In this document: positions 53,148-64,000 of the stretch, in pieces
Numbering within the stretch: position 1 is the stretch's first letter
Layout of the letters: each line of letters starts with the position of its first letter
Assembly (NCBI GenBank): GCA_032629725.1
Contig: JAFEVB010000010.1
Span: 1,116,001-1,180,000 of the forward strand
Origin: Gremmenia infestans
Taxonomy: Eukaryota > Ascomycota > Leotiomycetes > Helotiales > Hamatocanthoscyphaceae
Length of the DNA: 64,000 bases
Direction of reading: 5' to 3'
The notes under the pieces: generated by a model
The model's database searches: none
Told to the model about the DNA's origin: nothing
What the model saw: the letters and a program-made list of their open reading frames with translations, nothing else
Program-made: the position numbers and the translations under genes

Positions 53148-55162
53148 TCATCGTCCCCATCTATGCAACAGCGCAAACACCCCTGCACTTCCCACAACAA
53201 CACACCACTGCCCATCCCGACTCCATGCAATATACCGCCCGGTAAACCCCAACCCCTTGACCACCTCCTCCTTATGTGCATCCAGACAAACCTGCGGCTG
53301 ATTCGTCTCGTATTTCTTCACCCACCCCTTAATACTCTTCTCCCAATCAATCCGCCCCTTCTCCCTCTCCTTCTCCTTCTCCCGCTCCCGCTCCTTCTCC
53401 CTCTCATCTCCACCCGTGCTCGAGCTCTCCGCCGGACTAGCCGCTCTATGCAGCCGCGCCACCGCTCCCCCTCCACCTGCTCCCGCTCCACCGCGATTCC
53501 GATGCTGGAACGGATTCAGGAACGCTGGGCGAGTATCCGGGTTCTTGATATCCCCACCCTCAGCCATAGCATCATGGTACGCCTCCAGACGACTCAGATC
53601 CCAGAAAAAGACTTTCGAGCCCGTGTTGCAGAAGGCGAGCACGGGGTTCATGCCCAGCCCGCCGTGGAACAGCGAGAAGCGCATAAAGAGGATCTCGCTG
53701 TCGGGGATGGAGAACTGCAGCAGACGCGTGTAGTGTGTGCTTTTGCTGGATGTGCTGGTGCTGGTATTGGTGGTGAAGACGGAGCGCGTGTCGCGCGCAG
53801 CGTCGTGGGTTGTGGGCGCTGAGGAGCGGGTGGGGAGGGGGGCGGAACTGGAGAAGTTGTTGATGGACCAGAGGACGATGCAGTTTTCGTTGGCGGCTTT
53901 GGAGAGGATTAGATCGCCATGGAATGCGACGCTAGTAGGTTGATGAGTTAGGATTGGTTGAGTTGGGGGGTGGGGGGAAGGGAATGAACGACTTGCCAGT
54001 CTACGATGTTTTCATGGATTTCGGAGGTGGAGAAGTGAGGGTAGTAGATTCGGGTTGGTTTGTTGGTGCCTGTGTTCTTGTCTGGAAATTCTGGTAATGT
54101 CCACTGGTTGCATTAGAATTTTTCGTTGAACGAGAGGTGTAAACTCACCAGATTAATGATGTGATCTACGCCACCTGTGAGTAGATACCGGCCTGTGGCA
54201 TGGAAGCTCTAGATGATGTTAGAAGGTTATTATGAGGAGACTGAAGTGGTATTGTACCAGACTCATAACAGCCTCCCTATGCCCATCTCCTTCCAATATT
54301 GCAGCACATGGCTGCTTCTCATGAGCAGGATCAAGACTCCATATCCGTACATTCAGATCATTAGATGCTGAAGCTAGAATACACGGATTCGTAGGCGAAA
54401 CAACGAGATCGTTTATTTCCTAAGATATCTCAGCCAAGGGAACATCTTCATACTAGGGCCATTTTACCCCTCCATGACCAGATAGTGTCTACTTCATCAT
54501 TAGCATTGCATATTAGAACCGTCAAAGTCACGACTTACTCGAAGTAATTTGCCCGTTAAAGCATTAATGATCTTGATTGTAGCGTTGAGTCCGGCAACAC
54601 ATAAGAGAGGGTCTCCCGTCTCGAAATCTTTTGTCCATACACAGGTATAATAGTCTTCTTCTTGCTATCTTGAAGTTTAGTCAGGTTTCATTCGATCAGG
54701 AGCATTAGAGTACCCACATCATCGCCATTTTTATCCTTATTCGTTTCTTCGTCAACGCAATACTGCGTGACTTCAACCTTGGTGTTTTCCGCAGCAGGCG
54801 GCCGGCAGATCAGGATCTGTCATAGCGTCAACCACGTAGACTGATTCGGATTGCGGCAGGACTACTTACATGCTTCCCACCTACAATAGCGAAGACAGGA
54901 TCTACTCCCGGCTCTGTGTATGGGTAAAATTGAACGCCATAAAAGTCTGCATGGAGTCAGCAGGCTAGTATATTGACTCGTGTATCACAACACCCCCTAC
55001 CCTTTCCGTTTCCAATTCCCTAGTCGTCTATTAGGATATATTTCCAGAAGGCTATTCGGGCTACGGAGATGGCTCTTGGTGAACAGCTTTGCTTACAGGG
55101 ATTTGATGGGATTCTCTGAGGGAGGGGAGTTCCCACTCGGGCTTTTGCTGTCGTGAAGCCAT
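53148..55162 (-). CDS. EED: PRC2 subunit EED (WD40)
   Basis: Ten exons: 55162-55097, 55019-55001, 54946-54870, 54816-54718, 54664-54539, 54488-54468, 54419-54258, 54208-54149, 54103-53997, 53931-53148; 506 aa. EED binds H3K27me3 and activates the PRC2 methyltransferase. What is seen: EWELPSLRESHQIP, then DFYGVQFYPYTEPGVDPVFA, YYTCVWTKDFETGDPLLCVA, LNATIKIINALTGKLLRTLS, GHGGEINDLVVSPTNPCILA, SASNDLNVRIWSLD, FHATGRYLLTGGVDHIINLW and MRFSLFHGGLGMNPVLAFCN – all EED landmarks. The last blade carries a Gly/Ser and Glu/Arg/Lys-rich insertion (about 375-445). The 19-nt exon 2 is inferred and has one alternative (a 34-nt exon in the same gap). Intron 9 has a GC donor (GCAAGT). Confidence 0.88.
53330..53412 (-). 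repeat. Coding GAGAAG-type low-complexity tract in EED
   Basis: Purine-rich GAG/GAA/AAG/CGG codons give alternating Glu/Arg/Lys (EREKEREREKEKEREKG) in an insertion of the last WD blade. The opposite strand reads as long Leu/Pro shadow frames. Confidence 0.7.
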
Positions 55163-56802
55163 GCATGCGTGATATTACTTTTGCGGCTCTGTATTCAATC
55201 TAGTTGGGCTACTGTACTCTAAGGCAAGGCCGCCCGAGAGACAGGGGTGGGTATGATAAGCGGAGACTCGTGTTTCGTACGTGAATAGGTAGGTAGGCTT
55301 CTTTGAACGTGAACGTGGCTGGTGAGGTTTGAGCGTTAGTTGACCCGTTAAGCGCGAAGTTGATATTGACTATGACTAGGGATACTGTATGAAAGTACTG
55401 GCGTATGTCAGTCAGGCAAAGCATTGTTTGTTATTCGCGCTTTCTTTCCATGGTGGAGATATATGAATTTGCTTTTTTCTCGTGACAGCGAAAGACTCCC
55501 CCACGAAGGCCATGAGGTAGATGGATACAAAATAGGAGGCTACAGTAGCAACTTCAAGCCACCCGCTCTTGAAAAGTAATTCCAGACAGTCTAGACGTTG
55601 CAACTATGCAGTCTTGCATCATGCAGCGGGCATTTAGGGGGATCACTCACCAAGCTACAACCCGCAGATATACCTTACGTACGGTCAATCAATACCAAGA
55701 CCCTTGCCTTGGTGGTGTGGTGAGCAAGGATCGACGCGGGCCGGCAAAACCTGCCCCAGCTTCCCCATAAATATGGTGATATACTTAAGGGAGTACTGTT
55801 TGACAACCGTATATTTTATTTAATGTTTTATCAAGATAAATATCCGTCTTTGAGGTTGGAACTTGCAGTATTTTCATGTACAGAGGTAGGTAGCTAAGCA
55901 CACGCCAGTTCGGTACAGGAGCGTGTGGCAGGCTAGGCCGGCCCTCGTCAGCCGAAAGCTTCAATTTGTACCACCAGTACCAGTACCAGTACCATAGGTA
56001 CTTTTTTGTGCCATGTGAAAGTAGGTATTCTTTGCGGTTCAACGCGTCGAAAATTAACAATTAGGTTCCTATTCCAAGGACATCATCTTGATACTGCATG
56101 TTTTTCTTTTTCCATGTTTTTTCCATGAACTGTGGGCCGAGATGCTATCAATTGGCTGCCTCGACCGGATTCCTGGAACCATTCCCGGCCAAAAGCAAAT
56201 ATATACTGTACTGTCAGGCCAACCAACCAACGTGCGCTGCATGGCCTCCAGGGAGATGGAACAAACGGTTTCCTATATGATATATGATATGACAACCTGT
56301 CCTGGGGTTGTTTTCGATCTGGAGGCCGCGCAGGGTCCACGGCGGATCGACGAGTAGGAAGAGATCGATCTGTTTGCATGAATGGATTCATTAAGAGGGT
56401 TGTAGAGTATCTTAATTTTTCATACATGCCCCCTGGCCGTGCAAAATTCTGTGACTTTGCACTTTAATGAAGTCCACCTGTTACCTGTTACGCAAGCTCG
56501 GGGAATTACCGTGCTGTAGTCTGTACTGTACATGATTCCCCAAAAGCGCGAGGTGTTACACAACATCCGGCCCAGGGTCCTTCTGTGTTGGGACGGACGG
56601 TTGGTGGACCGGACTAGGATAATAAGTCCAGATGGCATGGCTTGGGCTTGACCTGAATATCAATTCATGTGTGAGATAATAAGTCCGTGAATCAGGTACC
56701 AGACCAGATCATCCTACTTCGTATACTCCAATCAATCACCTGTTGTGGGGAACAAACAGTGAGAGTCTCTCATTGACGGTTCAGGGATTGATGCAAAATC
56801 TA

Positions 56803-56831
56803 TACATCCATCCATACATCCATACATGCAT
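56803..56831. repeat. CATC/CATA tetranucleotide repeat
   Basis: Seven or so tandem 4-bp units (ATCC/ATAC) in non-coding DNA. Confidence 0.75.
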
Positions 56832-57221
56832 CTGTGTCACTTCAAAGAACGTTGTTAAAGCCATTGTCCTTAAACCCGGACTTAGAAACCCCTACTTCTA
56901 AGTTCCCCAGAACCTAGGCACAGTAGCTGAGAAAATCCATGCAGCTTTGCCGCTTTCTTACAGTTCTTTCGCATAGCAGGGAATTAGAATACGTCCACCC
57001 GAATCCAAAAAAGCAGCCTAGACTACAACATGGACACGATGATACGTAAAGATGTTCCCAAATGTTTCAATGCCCCCGTGATGATCTACCAACCTGGAAG
57101 GTAGTATCCCATGCTGTTGGGACTGATGCACTACTACTATGCGCCGACCCTAAATAAAGCTACCTGCGGAGCACTGTACCGGACGGACATCTCTAGCGTT
57201 CCGTGGTGGGAAAACTGGTCC

Positions 57222-57243
57222 AAGGGAAGGGAAGGGAAGGGAA
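57222..57243. repeat. (AAGGG)4 repeat
   Basis: Four perfect 5-bp AAGGG units, purine-only on the plus strand. Confidence 0.8.
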
Positions 57244-57758
57244 GATACGGCTTCTTCATGTTTTGATTCAACCTTGACCTCTCTAGATTCTACAAGCCTC
57301 GTCTCATAACCATCGGGATTTCTCCATTCCCCATTACCGTTACGGTACTCTTGTGCAAACTACACCCTGGTTCACGCCCATGTGCACGCCAACGCCAACG
57401 CCTCACCTCCAAATGACCCGAGCGCCCTCCATTTGAGCCATACCGCCCGCCTCAATCCTGCCAGGCTGCCTGTGCCCGGAGGATCGTCGCCAGGGCCTGC
57501 TCGCAAGGAAAGCCAAATCAAGCGTCACCGGTAGACGATTGAATTATCAGATTTGATACGAGTAGCTTACAAGAATCACTTCTGGAATTTCTCCAAGTGG
57601 TCATTGAGTTTGAGGGGAAGAAGATATAGGGAAAAAAATACGCGGATTGAGGATCATAATCCCTTGCAACGTTATTGACGTCCAAGCATCTTCCCTGCTT
57701 CCCGGCTGTCAACTTTCAAACCTACCTAACCACTACGTTTGCCAATACATAAGCTGGT

Positions 57759-57785
57759 ATATATATATATATCTCTCTCTCTCTT
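57759..57785 (+). repeat. (TA)7(CT)6 compound microsatellite in PAS-gene promoter
   Basis: An alternating TA run directly joined to a CT run, about 145 bp upstream of the ATG. The TA part can act as a TATA element and the CT run marks the usual fungal transcription-start region. Confidence 0.6.
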
Positions 57786-57929
57786 TAGCCTGCAGCTTCT
57801 CCTTCATTGACTCAACTAAACACTTCGGCACTCGATTCTTGTCAGACCTATTAGGGTTCATCTACAAACATTCGTCTACCCAAGGAACTAAGCATCTTGT
57901 TAGAGATACAAACGCTAGTATCCCTCAAG

Positions 57930-59702
57930 ATGGAGACTACATTTATGACCATTCACAGTGAGCCCAGTTCACAATATCAAACATCACCATTAGATAGCTG
58001 ACCCCCCTATCACTAGACCTCACCCCGAATGCAAACATTATGTTTGCATCCGAGTCCATTGCCGACATCTTAGGCTATCGTCCGGATGAAGTGACAGGCA
58101 GGTCTTGCTTTGAATACTTTCATCCTGATGAGATTCCTTTTGCTCGCGATATCCATAGCCGAGGCGTGCAGCTAGATAAGGCTGCAGTCCTTCACTACGC
58201 CCGGATCAGAGGCCGACATGGACAATGGGTTAGTTGTGAATGCGTCTTCACAATTGTCTATGAAGTCCTTGTTGCTTGTACAAGCATCTACAGACGAGAT
58301 GTAAATAGCGACCGTAAGCTGCTCCCGGAACACTGAATCTTCTTTTGCTGACCTTGCATCAGGCCGAGCAGCTGAGGCTCCAGCCGTTCGTCGTCTCTTT
58401 GCATCGTCCCCCAGGGACCCTCGATATCATATGCTAGAACACTTGTCTGCCAAGTTCAGAACTCCACCGCAAGCGTCGCTTCGTGAACCCAGGGCTGCCA
58501 TCGTACTCAATCGCTTTACACGTACCTTGACTGTCATGTACGCGACCAACGCTGTTTCAAGTATCCTTGGTATTACTCCGGAGCAGTTCACAGACAAGAG
58601 TTTCTATGAATGTATTCAAGAAAACTGTCTGCCGGAGGCTATCAGATGCCTAGAGAGTGCAAAAGCCAATGATTCTATTGCTTACCTCCGCTTCTGGTAC
58701 AGAGATCCTCGCCGGGACGAGGATATGGACCAGGACATGCGCGAAGATAGTCAGAGCAGTGACTCCGAAGAGGGAGGTGCTGTACTTGAGGGACAGATGG
58801 ATGTTGACTCGGCTCCCGCTGCTGAAAGCAGCACGGCGAACCATAATACGGCGCCGAGTGTCTCGTCAGCGGAGGCACATCACACCTCTTCTGGAGATAG
58901 CAGTGATCTGGACCACACCTCTTCTGGGGCAATTTTTGACCAATCGCACGCCTCGCGATCCTCTACATCTTCCTTAGTTCTCGTATCTCCTGAAGAGCAC
59001 AGGCGCGCAAGGCCTACACCCATTCCTCAAGCCCCTGCGGAACCCGTTGAACTTGAAGCGGTAATTTCGTGTACCTCCGATGGGTTGGTGGTTATTCTGC
59101 GCCGCGCTCGTCCACGTATTCCTCAACCCGAACAAGTCTTGCCTCCAATTCAGGCCTTTGCGCCCTGGGGCGTCGATCCCATCCGCCCACATGTGTACCA
59201 GCCAGACCCTCGGTTTGCTTTCCAGCATGGTTTCGATGCTCCTCAATACGTGCCAGGAGGGCCGCCTGTAGACGACTTTCTGAACGTGATAAGAGATGTG
59301 GGATGTTTTGCCTGGTCTTTGGTCGGAATAAATGGAAATATTGGGGCATATTCCCGGGGTGTTCCAAAGGGAGAAGCTACTCCTCCTGGTGGCATGCCGA
59401 TCTGGGATCCTTATGCTCAACCGAACCCAGACTACGCTCCTCCGGAGAATCAAGCGGCGCTTAGGTGGGCTCGTGAAGCTACTAATCAGCCTGCGGACGG
59501 GAAAGCACCATACCACCACTCAGCGCGGCAAGAGAATCCCTTTGGGTCTTTTCAGAACAATCCTGGAGGTAATATGCATGGAAATGCCCAAGAGCAACCT
59601 GGAGTGTCATCGAACCAGGACCCCCATGCCAACATTTCCCCAACAACTCAGGATCAGGGACGGAGCGAGGGGGGCCGCTCGGACAGGGACTTGTGGTACT
59701 AG
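57930..59702 (+). CDS. Double PAS-domain protein
   Basis: Three exons (57930-57957, 58017-58313, 58363-59702), 554 aa. PAS1 (about 8-103): NLTPNANIMFASESIADILG, YRPDEVTGRSCFEYFHPDEI, ARIRGRHGQWVSCECVFTIV. PAS2 (from about 153): VMYATNAVSSILGITPEQF, YECIQENCLPEAIRCLESAK, AYLRFWYRD, then a roughly 105-residue acidic and Ser-rich insertion, and the closing strand ELEAVISCTSDGLVVILRRA at about 337. The C-terminal third is Pro/Asn/Gln-rich. No kinase, GATA finger or bHLH is present, and no LOV-type NCRFLQ cysteine motif is seen, so it is probably not a photoreceptor. It may be a sensory or transcription-associated adaptor. The 9-codon first exon and its GTGAGC donor are well placed. Confidence 0.85.
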
Positions 59703-60346
59703 ATAAAAGGCATTTCTGAAAGCGGGAATGGGAGGTACCTTTGATATGCAGGCAGTTTGCCGCGGCGCCGGGCGGAAAGTACTGAAACTAAGCCTTGAAG
59801 GCTTGTATTTGCTCTTGATTTCGTAAATGTTGTCTGATATTATACATATACCAATTTCTTTTTGTCTCACCTCTTGAGTCTTGGATTTGTGATATATCAA
59901 TCGTTGACGATTTTGAGTTCGGTGGTAGTTCAACTGGTGGAAAGGGGCAAATGAATCTCACTTTCATCCACCATATCCTGTCCATTTCACATAGAAATGT
60001 CCACTGAGATGAAATTTCTACAAACGCTTCTCAACACTCAACTAATTTGCAGGAATTTGGAACAATTAAAAGATATGATCAGTCTTTTCAAGTGGTGTCT
60101 GAAATAAGTTGCATATATCTTTTGGGAACAGCCTAGACCTATTTTGAACTAGCATAGAAGCTTGGGCCATCTGTTGAAGGAACGCGCCAGCTTGAGGAAA
60201 CCGTGGAATTTCGAGGTGCACCGAAAGAAGAGCTCACTTCATAGCAACGAATATTGACAAAGCATACAAGGCGCAACTCGTGGGGCCATTTGCGAATCGC
60301 TTTATATCGAACATATGTTGGTTTGACAGCCAAACTTCCAAACAAC
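59703..60346. other. Tandem intergenic region, PAS gene / Yip4-like gene
   Basis: 0.64 kb; holds the 3' flank of the PAS gene and the promoter of the next. Nothing else is recognised. Confidence 0.55.
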
Positions 60347-61403
60347 ATGGCGTCCTCATCGAATCCATACCAGCACTACGAGGAACCACATGTAGAAGAA
60401 GACGAAGACCTGATAGACCCCGACGATGGTACACACCTTTCCAATCCCTTTCCCCCTTCCTCTCCTCTCCCCTAATCTCAGAAACTAACTCTCAACCTAT
60501 TAGCCAACCTCGACGATCTCGATGACCCCCTCCAACCCACCTCCTCCCGCGCCCCCTTGACCGGCAACATCAACACAGGCAACACCTCGACCTCCCGCCC
60601 CCTCAACGAATCCTACCTAACCTCCCGCGTCCCCGGCGAAGACCGCCGTGCACCCACCGACACAATCGACGAGTCCGTCTGGGATACCCTCCACCGCGAC
60701 CTCCTCGCCGTCTGGATCAAGATGCGCGAAGTGCTGTACCCGAAATACCTCTTCGGCGGCTCGATGCTTGAGAATACGACGTCCTTCCGCGGCGCCTACG
60801 AAAATATCCGCGGTGCGGGCATTAGTGGTGCGAGAGACGAGCTTGTGGGATTGGCGGGCAGAGCGATTGATCCGGAGCATTTGCTGGCGCAGGCGAATAT
60901 GAGTGAGGGGCTGCGGGACTGGGATCTTTGGGGCCCGTTGGTGTTTTGCTTGTTGTTGAGTTTGCTGCTTAGTTTTACGGCCAATACGGATCAGAAGAGC
61001 TTGGTGTTTTCCGGGGTTTTTGCTATGGTGTGGATTGGGGAGGCGGTCGTTACGCTGCAGATTAAGCTCTTGGGAGGGAATATGTGAGTTTTTCTCCTCT
61101 TTGGGGACGGGGAAGTTGTTGGAGTTCTTTGTGCTAATTTGATGGTGGAATAGCTCGTTCGCTCAGAGCGTTTGCATTATTGGGTATACTTTGTTCCCAT
61201 TGGTCATCGCTGCGCTGCTTTCAGCTATCGGAATCCCCATGATTCCTAGGATACCTGTTTATCTGGTTCTGATCGCCTGGTCGCTGGCAGCGGGTGTTAG
61301 TATTCTCGGTGGGAGTGGAGTGGTTAAAAACAGGGTTGGTATTGCAGTTTATCCGCTTCTCGTTTTCTACGTAGGGCTGGGATGTTTATGTTTCATCAGC
61401 TAA
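60347..61403 (+). CDS. YIP4: Yip1-domain Golgi protein (Yip4/YIPF6)
   Basis: Three exons (60347-60428, 60504-61083, 61154-61403), 303 aa. Yip-family proteins bind Rab GTPases and act in Golgi membrane traffic. What is seen: an acidic N-terminus; TIDESVWDTLHRDLLAVWIK, then LRDWDLWGPLVFCLLLSLLL, VWIGEAVVTLQIKLLGGNIS and QSVCIIGYTLFPLVIAALL. These are the Yip4/YIPF6 signatures, including the conserved DLWGPL and LLGGNISF. About five TM helices follow to a short end (CLCFIS). Introns are 75 and 70 bp, and the second splits the NIS codon, restored by splicing. Confidence 0.92.
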
Positions 61404-61923
61404 ACACGTTCTCGGGAGGGAATACATCAAGTGACTTCCATTGAATTGAGCGTCTTGAGAGCCTAGCTTGAACAAGGACGAAAAATGATATGTACTATTA
61501 GAGATCCATGTCTGGCTTTATAGCGACGAATTGAAATATCGTTTCCGGTAGTGTCCCCTAAGAAGTCTTTGTGAGGATCACCTTTGTACAAGTAGGAGTA
61601 TTGTGTTTATAAATTTTGTACCATTGCTGATATCTCAAATTAATATACGGACGTCTCCTCGACATATTCCTAGCACCTTCGCATCCCTCGAAATTTCCAG
61701 ACGCTGTGAAACAGTAGTTGCTCCTTCCATGCATGATGCAAAATAAAAACTCCATTTTCCGTGTTGATAAAGAGAGACAAACTATTCCGAAATGCAATGC
61801 AATTCAATTCCCACCGCAATTATCTACATATCATCTGATAGCAATAGCCCTCTGCATTAGAAACTCTGCATCAGAAAGTACAGCTCTGATACGATTAGAG
61901 AGAAAAGTTGCTGTGTTGATGTT
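61404..61923. other. Convergent 3' region
   Basis: 0.5 kb AT-rich 3' flank between the Yip4-like and 2EXR-like genes. No gene seen. Confidence 0.6.
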
Positions 61924-63206
61924 CTATGACCCTCTCCAGTACCGTTCACTCATGACCATTGAATCTTCAAGACGTTCCTCGGTGTAGGCAAATGTGCATG
62001 CGATATGGGTATCAACTGGGTTTGCAACCTCGTGAGATTGGCAATGTCGTCCACAAAGGGTGATGAGTTTACCAGCTCCGGTTATAAGCTGAGAAGGAGG
62101 AGGAGGACTCGGTTGGGTGGCATTTGTTGCATCATTTGCGGCCTTACAAATTACGGTTTTGTCGGGAGCAGTTTCGTCGACACCAGCCTCGGAATCAGGA
62201 TACATCTCGCACAGTTCATCCATAACTAATCGGAGGAACACAGCCTGACGTCTCGAAATACGAATCTCCTTCAAGTTGAGCCTCGTATGAGCCATCAGCG
62301 TCTGCAGCAAAGCGGTCGAGCCGACAGCGTTGGCCGAGCCAGGCCATACCTCCCAGTACCCCATTTCGATCTCGCTACTTGGCTCCTTGCGAGATCTCCA
62401 AGCATTGTACCACTTGAGATTGACTTCCTCCAAGCTAGGCAGCTTGGTCATGATCTTCGATACCATCTTCTGGGCATCTTCGGCGTCGGGGAAGCCGTTG
62501 TAGGTCAGCAGATCCGTATTCGTAGGATCGCGCTGTTCTTCTTCGCCTTCGGCTATGGTCTGGGACCACATTGACTTGTGCAGGAAGATGTTGATGTGGA
62601 CTGTGGTGATCAGGACGCGGTGTTGGGCAGGGACACGCTCGAAGAAGTAATTCAGAGCATGGAGATTGACTTCTTCGGTGGAGCCCCAGCGTCCATTGCC
62701 GAAATGGAAGGCGTTGTTGAGGTAAAGATATGGGCTTCCTTCTTTGTAGGACTGCTTGTTGACGCGGAGAAGAGCCGTGTGTTGAGTTTGTGGCTTTCTT
62801 GGCCGTAGGTTGAAGGGTGAAACGACAGAGTAGGCTTGATCTGATGGCATGACTAGCTCGTAGATCTGGTTGCGGATCTCGGCTGGCATGGTACACAGGT
62901 TTTGTTTCCCTCCGACCGCTGGGACCGATGGATCTTTGGAGGGATCCAGAACGGTAAAAGGCGTCGAAGGGGAGTAAAGGGTCTGTATATCGTTAGATCG
63001 TATTCTCATATGGGATGGGGTATTCTTACTTTGGAGCCATTTAACATGACTCTCTTCCGTGGCATTGATACTATTTGCTTCGAGTATCGATAAGTCTATT
63101 GACTATTAGTATGTCCACAAAAGCTTGAACAGCGGAAGTGAAAAATTACCTTCCGAGGCAAAGGCCCAGCTGGACGAAGTCGAGCAGACAGCTTCCTCTT
63201 GGCCAT
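61924..63206 (-). CDS. 2EXR/F-box-like protein of unknown function
   Basis: Three exons (63206-63150, 63095-63030, 62982-61924), 393 aa. The signature CTMPAEIRNQIYELVMP, followed by ALLRVNKQSYKEGSPYLYLN, is the F-box-like '2EXR' opening seen in very many Pezizomycotina proteins of unknown role. The N-terminal 40 residues are basic (MAKRKLSARLRP, MPRKRVML). The rest is globular with no known motif; a Pro run (SPPPPSQ) sits near residue 335. Both introns are phase 0 with GTAATT and GTAAGA donors; intron 2 has a TCTAACG branch site. The exon-3 frame is open beyond the splice site, so a shorter model starting at 63009 is possible. Confidence 0.75.
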
Positions 63207-64000
63207 TATTGGGATGTTTGAAGGATGTTGGTTATCAGATTCTTGGTGTTGTGGTTTAAGGTGTTGTCCGAGATGGCCAAAAAGAATGATCAAAGTGGAA
63301 GAAGATCGAATGTTTACGCGAGTTGTTGAAGACTTTTATAGATGTGTTGTCAATATGACAAACGAAGACAAGGTGACAGCAGCGATGGTGTATATTGCCG
63401 GGTGTTGCCTGATGTTGTCTGTGAATGATGATAAGTGAATTGGATTTAGTACCGGCGATATGGAATATCTATTTTGGCCTTCTAACTCTGATTTTATATA
63501 GGGCTTTATTAGGGCATCCACAACTTCTTTGTTTGGGAACCTAACATTTTACTATGAATCTTATTTGATGTATCGTGGATACTATAAAATAGTCTAACGG
63601 CTTCTGGTTCCTACGCTTGACGTCTGCAAATATCTGCAATTATCAATACTCGATTACACAGATCTCATCGGAGTATATTTTGTCGATTCGTTGAATATAG
63701 AAATTCTTAATTATAATCGAAATCATAATAAACCCCGTTCATCGGCGATCTAACAAATTAGTACTGTACTCCGTAGTTGATATATTGCAGCATCAAAGCG
63801 ATATCGCTGTCGTACACCTCACTATCGCCGCCGCCGCCGTCTCACTGCCGCCATATGAAATTGATAGGATCAAGTTCATTCCCGTTGATTGTTGCTGCTA
63901 ACACTAGTCCCATACAAAGTGCCCTAACGCTTCTCCGTCTGCATCGCGGTCTGTCGATTGGGATGAAGGAATCGCTCCATGGCGTTGTCCTGCCATTATG
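63207..64000. other. Right-end intergenic DNA
   Basis: Promoter of the 2EXR-like gene and AT-rich DNA. A (CCG)n patch lies at 63826-63839. No gene recognised before the window ends. Confidence 0.5.

Larger units (their letters stand above)
55163..57929. promoter_or_regulatory. Divergent intergenic region, EED / PAS protein
   Basis: 2.8 kb with no gene I can support. It contains a CATC/CATA tetranucleotide tract (56803-56831), an AAGGG tract (57222-57243) and an adjoining (TA)n(CT)n tract (57759-57785) about 145 bp before the PAS-gene start. The long promoter suggests complex control of the PAS gene; that is inference. Confidence 0.5.

Noticed and set aside
53106..53822. Plus-strand ORF of 238 codons over the 3' part of EED
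   Set aside because: The minus strand encodes clear WD40/EED sequence; the plus frame is Leu/Pro-rich shadow of the Glu/Lys/Arg repeat.
62435..62896. Second minus-strand frame inside the 2EXR-like gene
   Set aside because: It overlaps the conserved frame out of phase and lacks any family motif.

Overview
The window is nuclear DNA of a filamentous ascomycete (Pezizomycotina). This rests on short introns (mostly 45-110 bp, GT..AG, with CTAAC/CTGAC-type branch sites), a Zn2Cys6 regulator, an ascomycete-type haem peroxidase, a PRC2 EED subunit and intron-split housekeeping genes. A leotiomycete is my best guess, but that is an impression and not shown by the sequence. All exon structures were built by hand from frame continuity, splice signals and known family sequences.

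Layout, left to right. 1-5 kb: end of an unidentified gene, then CUE1-like (ER ubiquitin ligation) and NOT2 (CCR4-NOT), both on the minus strand. 5.7-8.3 kb: a Zn2Cys6 transcription factor. 8.3-14.6 kb: a gene-poor gap of about 6.3 kb. 14.6-19.8 kb: an MFS drug/polyamine-type transporter, a mitochondrial PPR protein and LSM4. 21-26 kb: an unrecognised proline-rich single-pass membrane protein and a secreted haem peroxidase. 28-36 kb: a PTEN/Tep1 phosphatase, a cyclin-box protein and a cPLA2-type phospholipase with a mitochondrial-looking N-terminus. 37-39.5 kb: EXO70 and a candidate 52-residue cysteine-rich protein. 43-48 kb: a family-1 glycosyltransferase, an F-box-like protein and acyl-CoA-binding protein. 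48-55 kb: TDP1 divergent from a two-thioredoxin-domain ER membrane protein (Eps1-like), then the PRC2 subunit EED. 58-63 kb: a two-PAS protein, a Yip4/YIPF6-type Golgi protein and a 2EXR/F-box-like protein.

There is no clear biosynthetic cluster, intact transposon, rRNA, tRNA or CRISPR. Most genes are dispersed housekeeping functions: mRNA decay and splicing, secretion, ER quality control, lipid metabolism, DNA repair and chromatin. The accessory-looking parts are the MFS gene with its long gap, the peroxidase, the glycosyltransferase and the two small candidate proteins. TCACGTG E-boxes recur upstream of several genes, and two unrelated genes share a (CTCAC)n tract directly before the start codon.

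I found no wholly new system. The best leads are the cysteine-rich mini-gene near 39.4 kb, the proline-rich membrane protein at 21-23 kb, the four-cysteine peroxidase, the shared leader repeat, and the micro-exon/GC-AG structure of EED.
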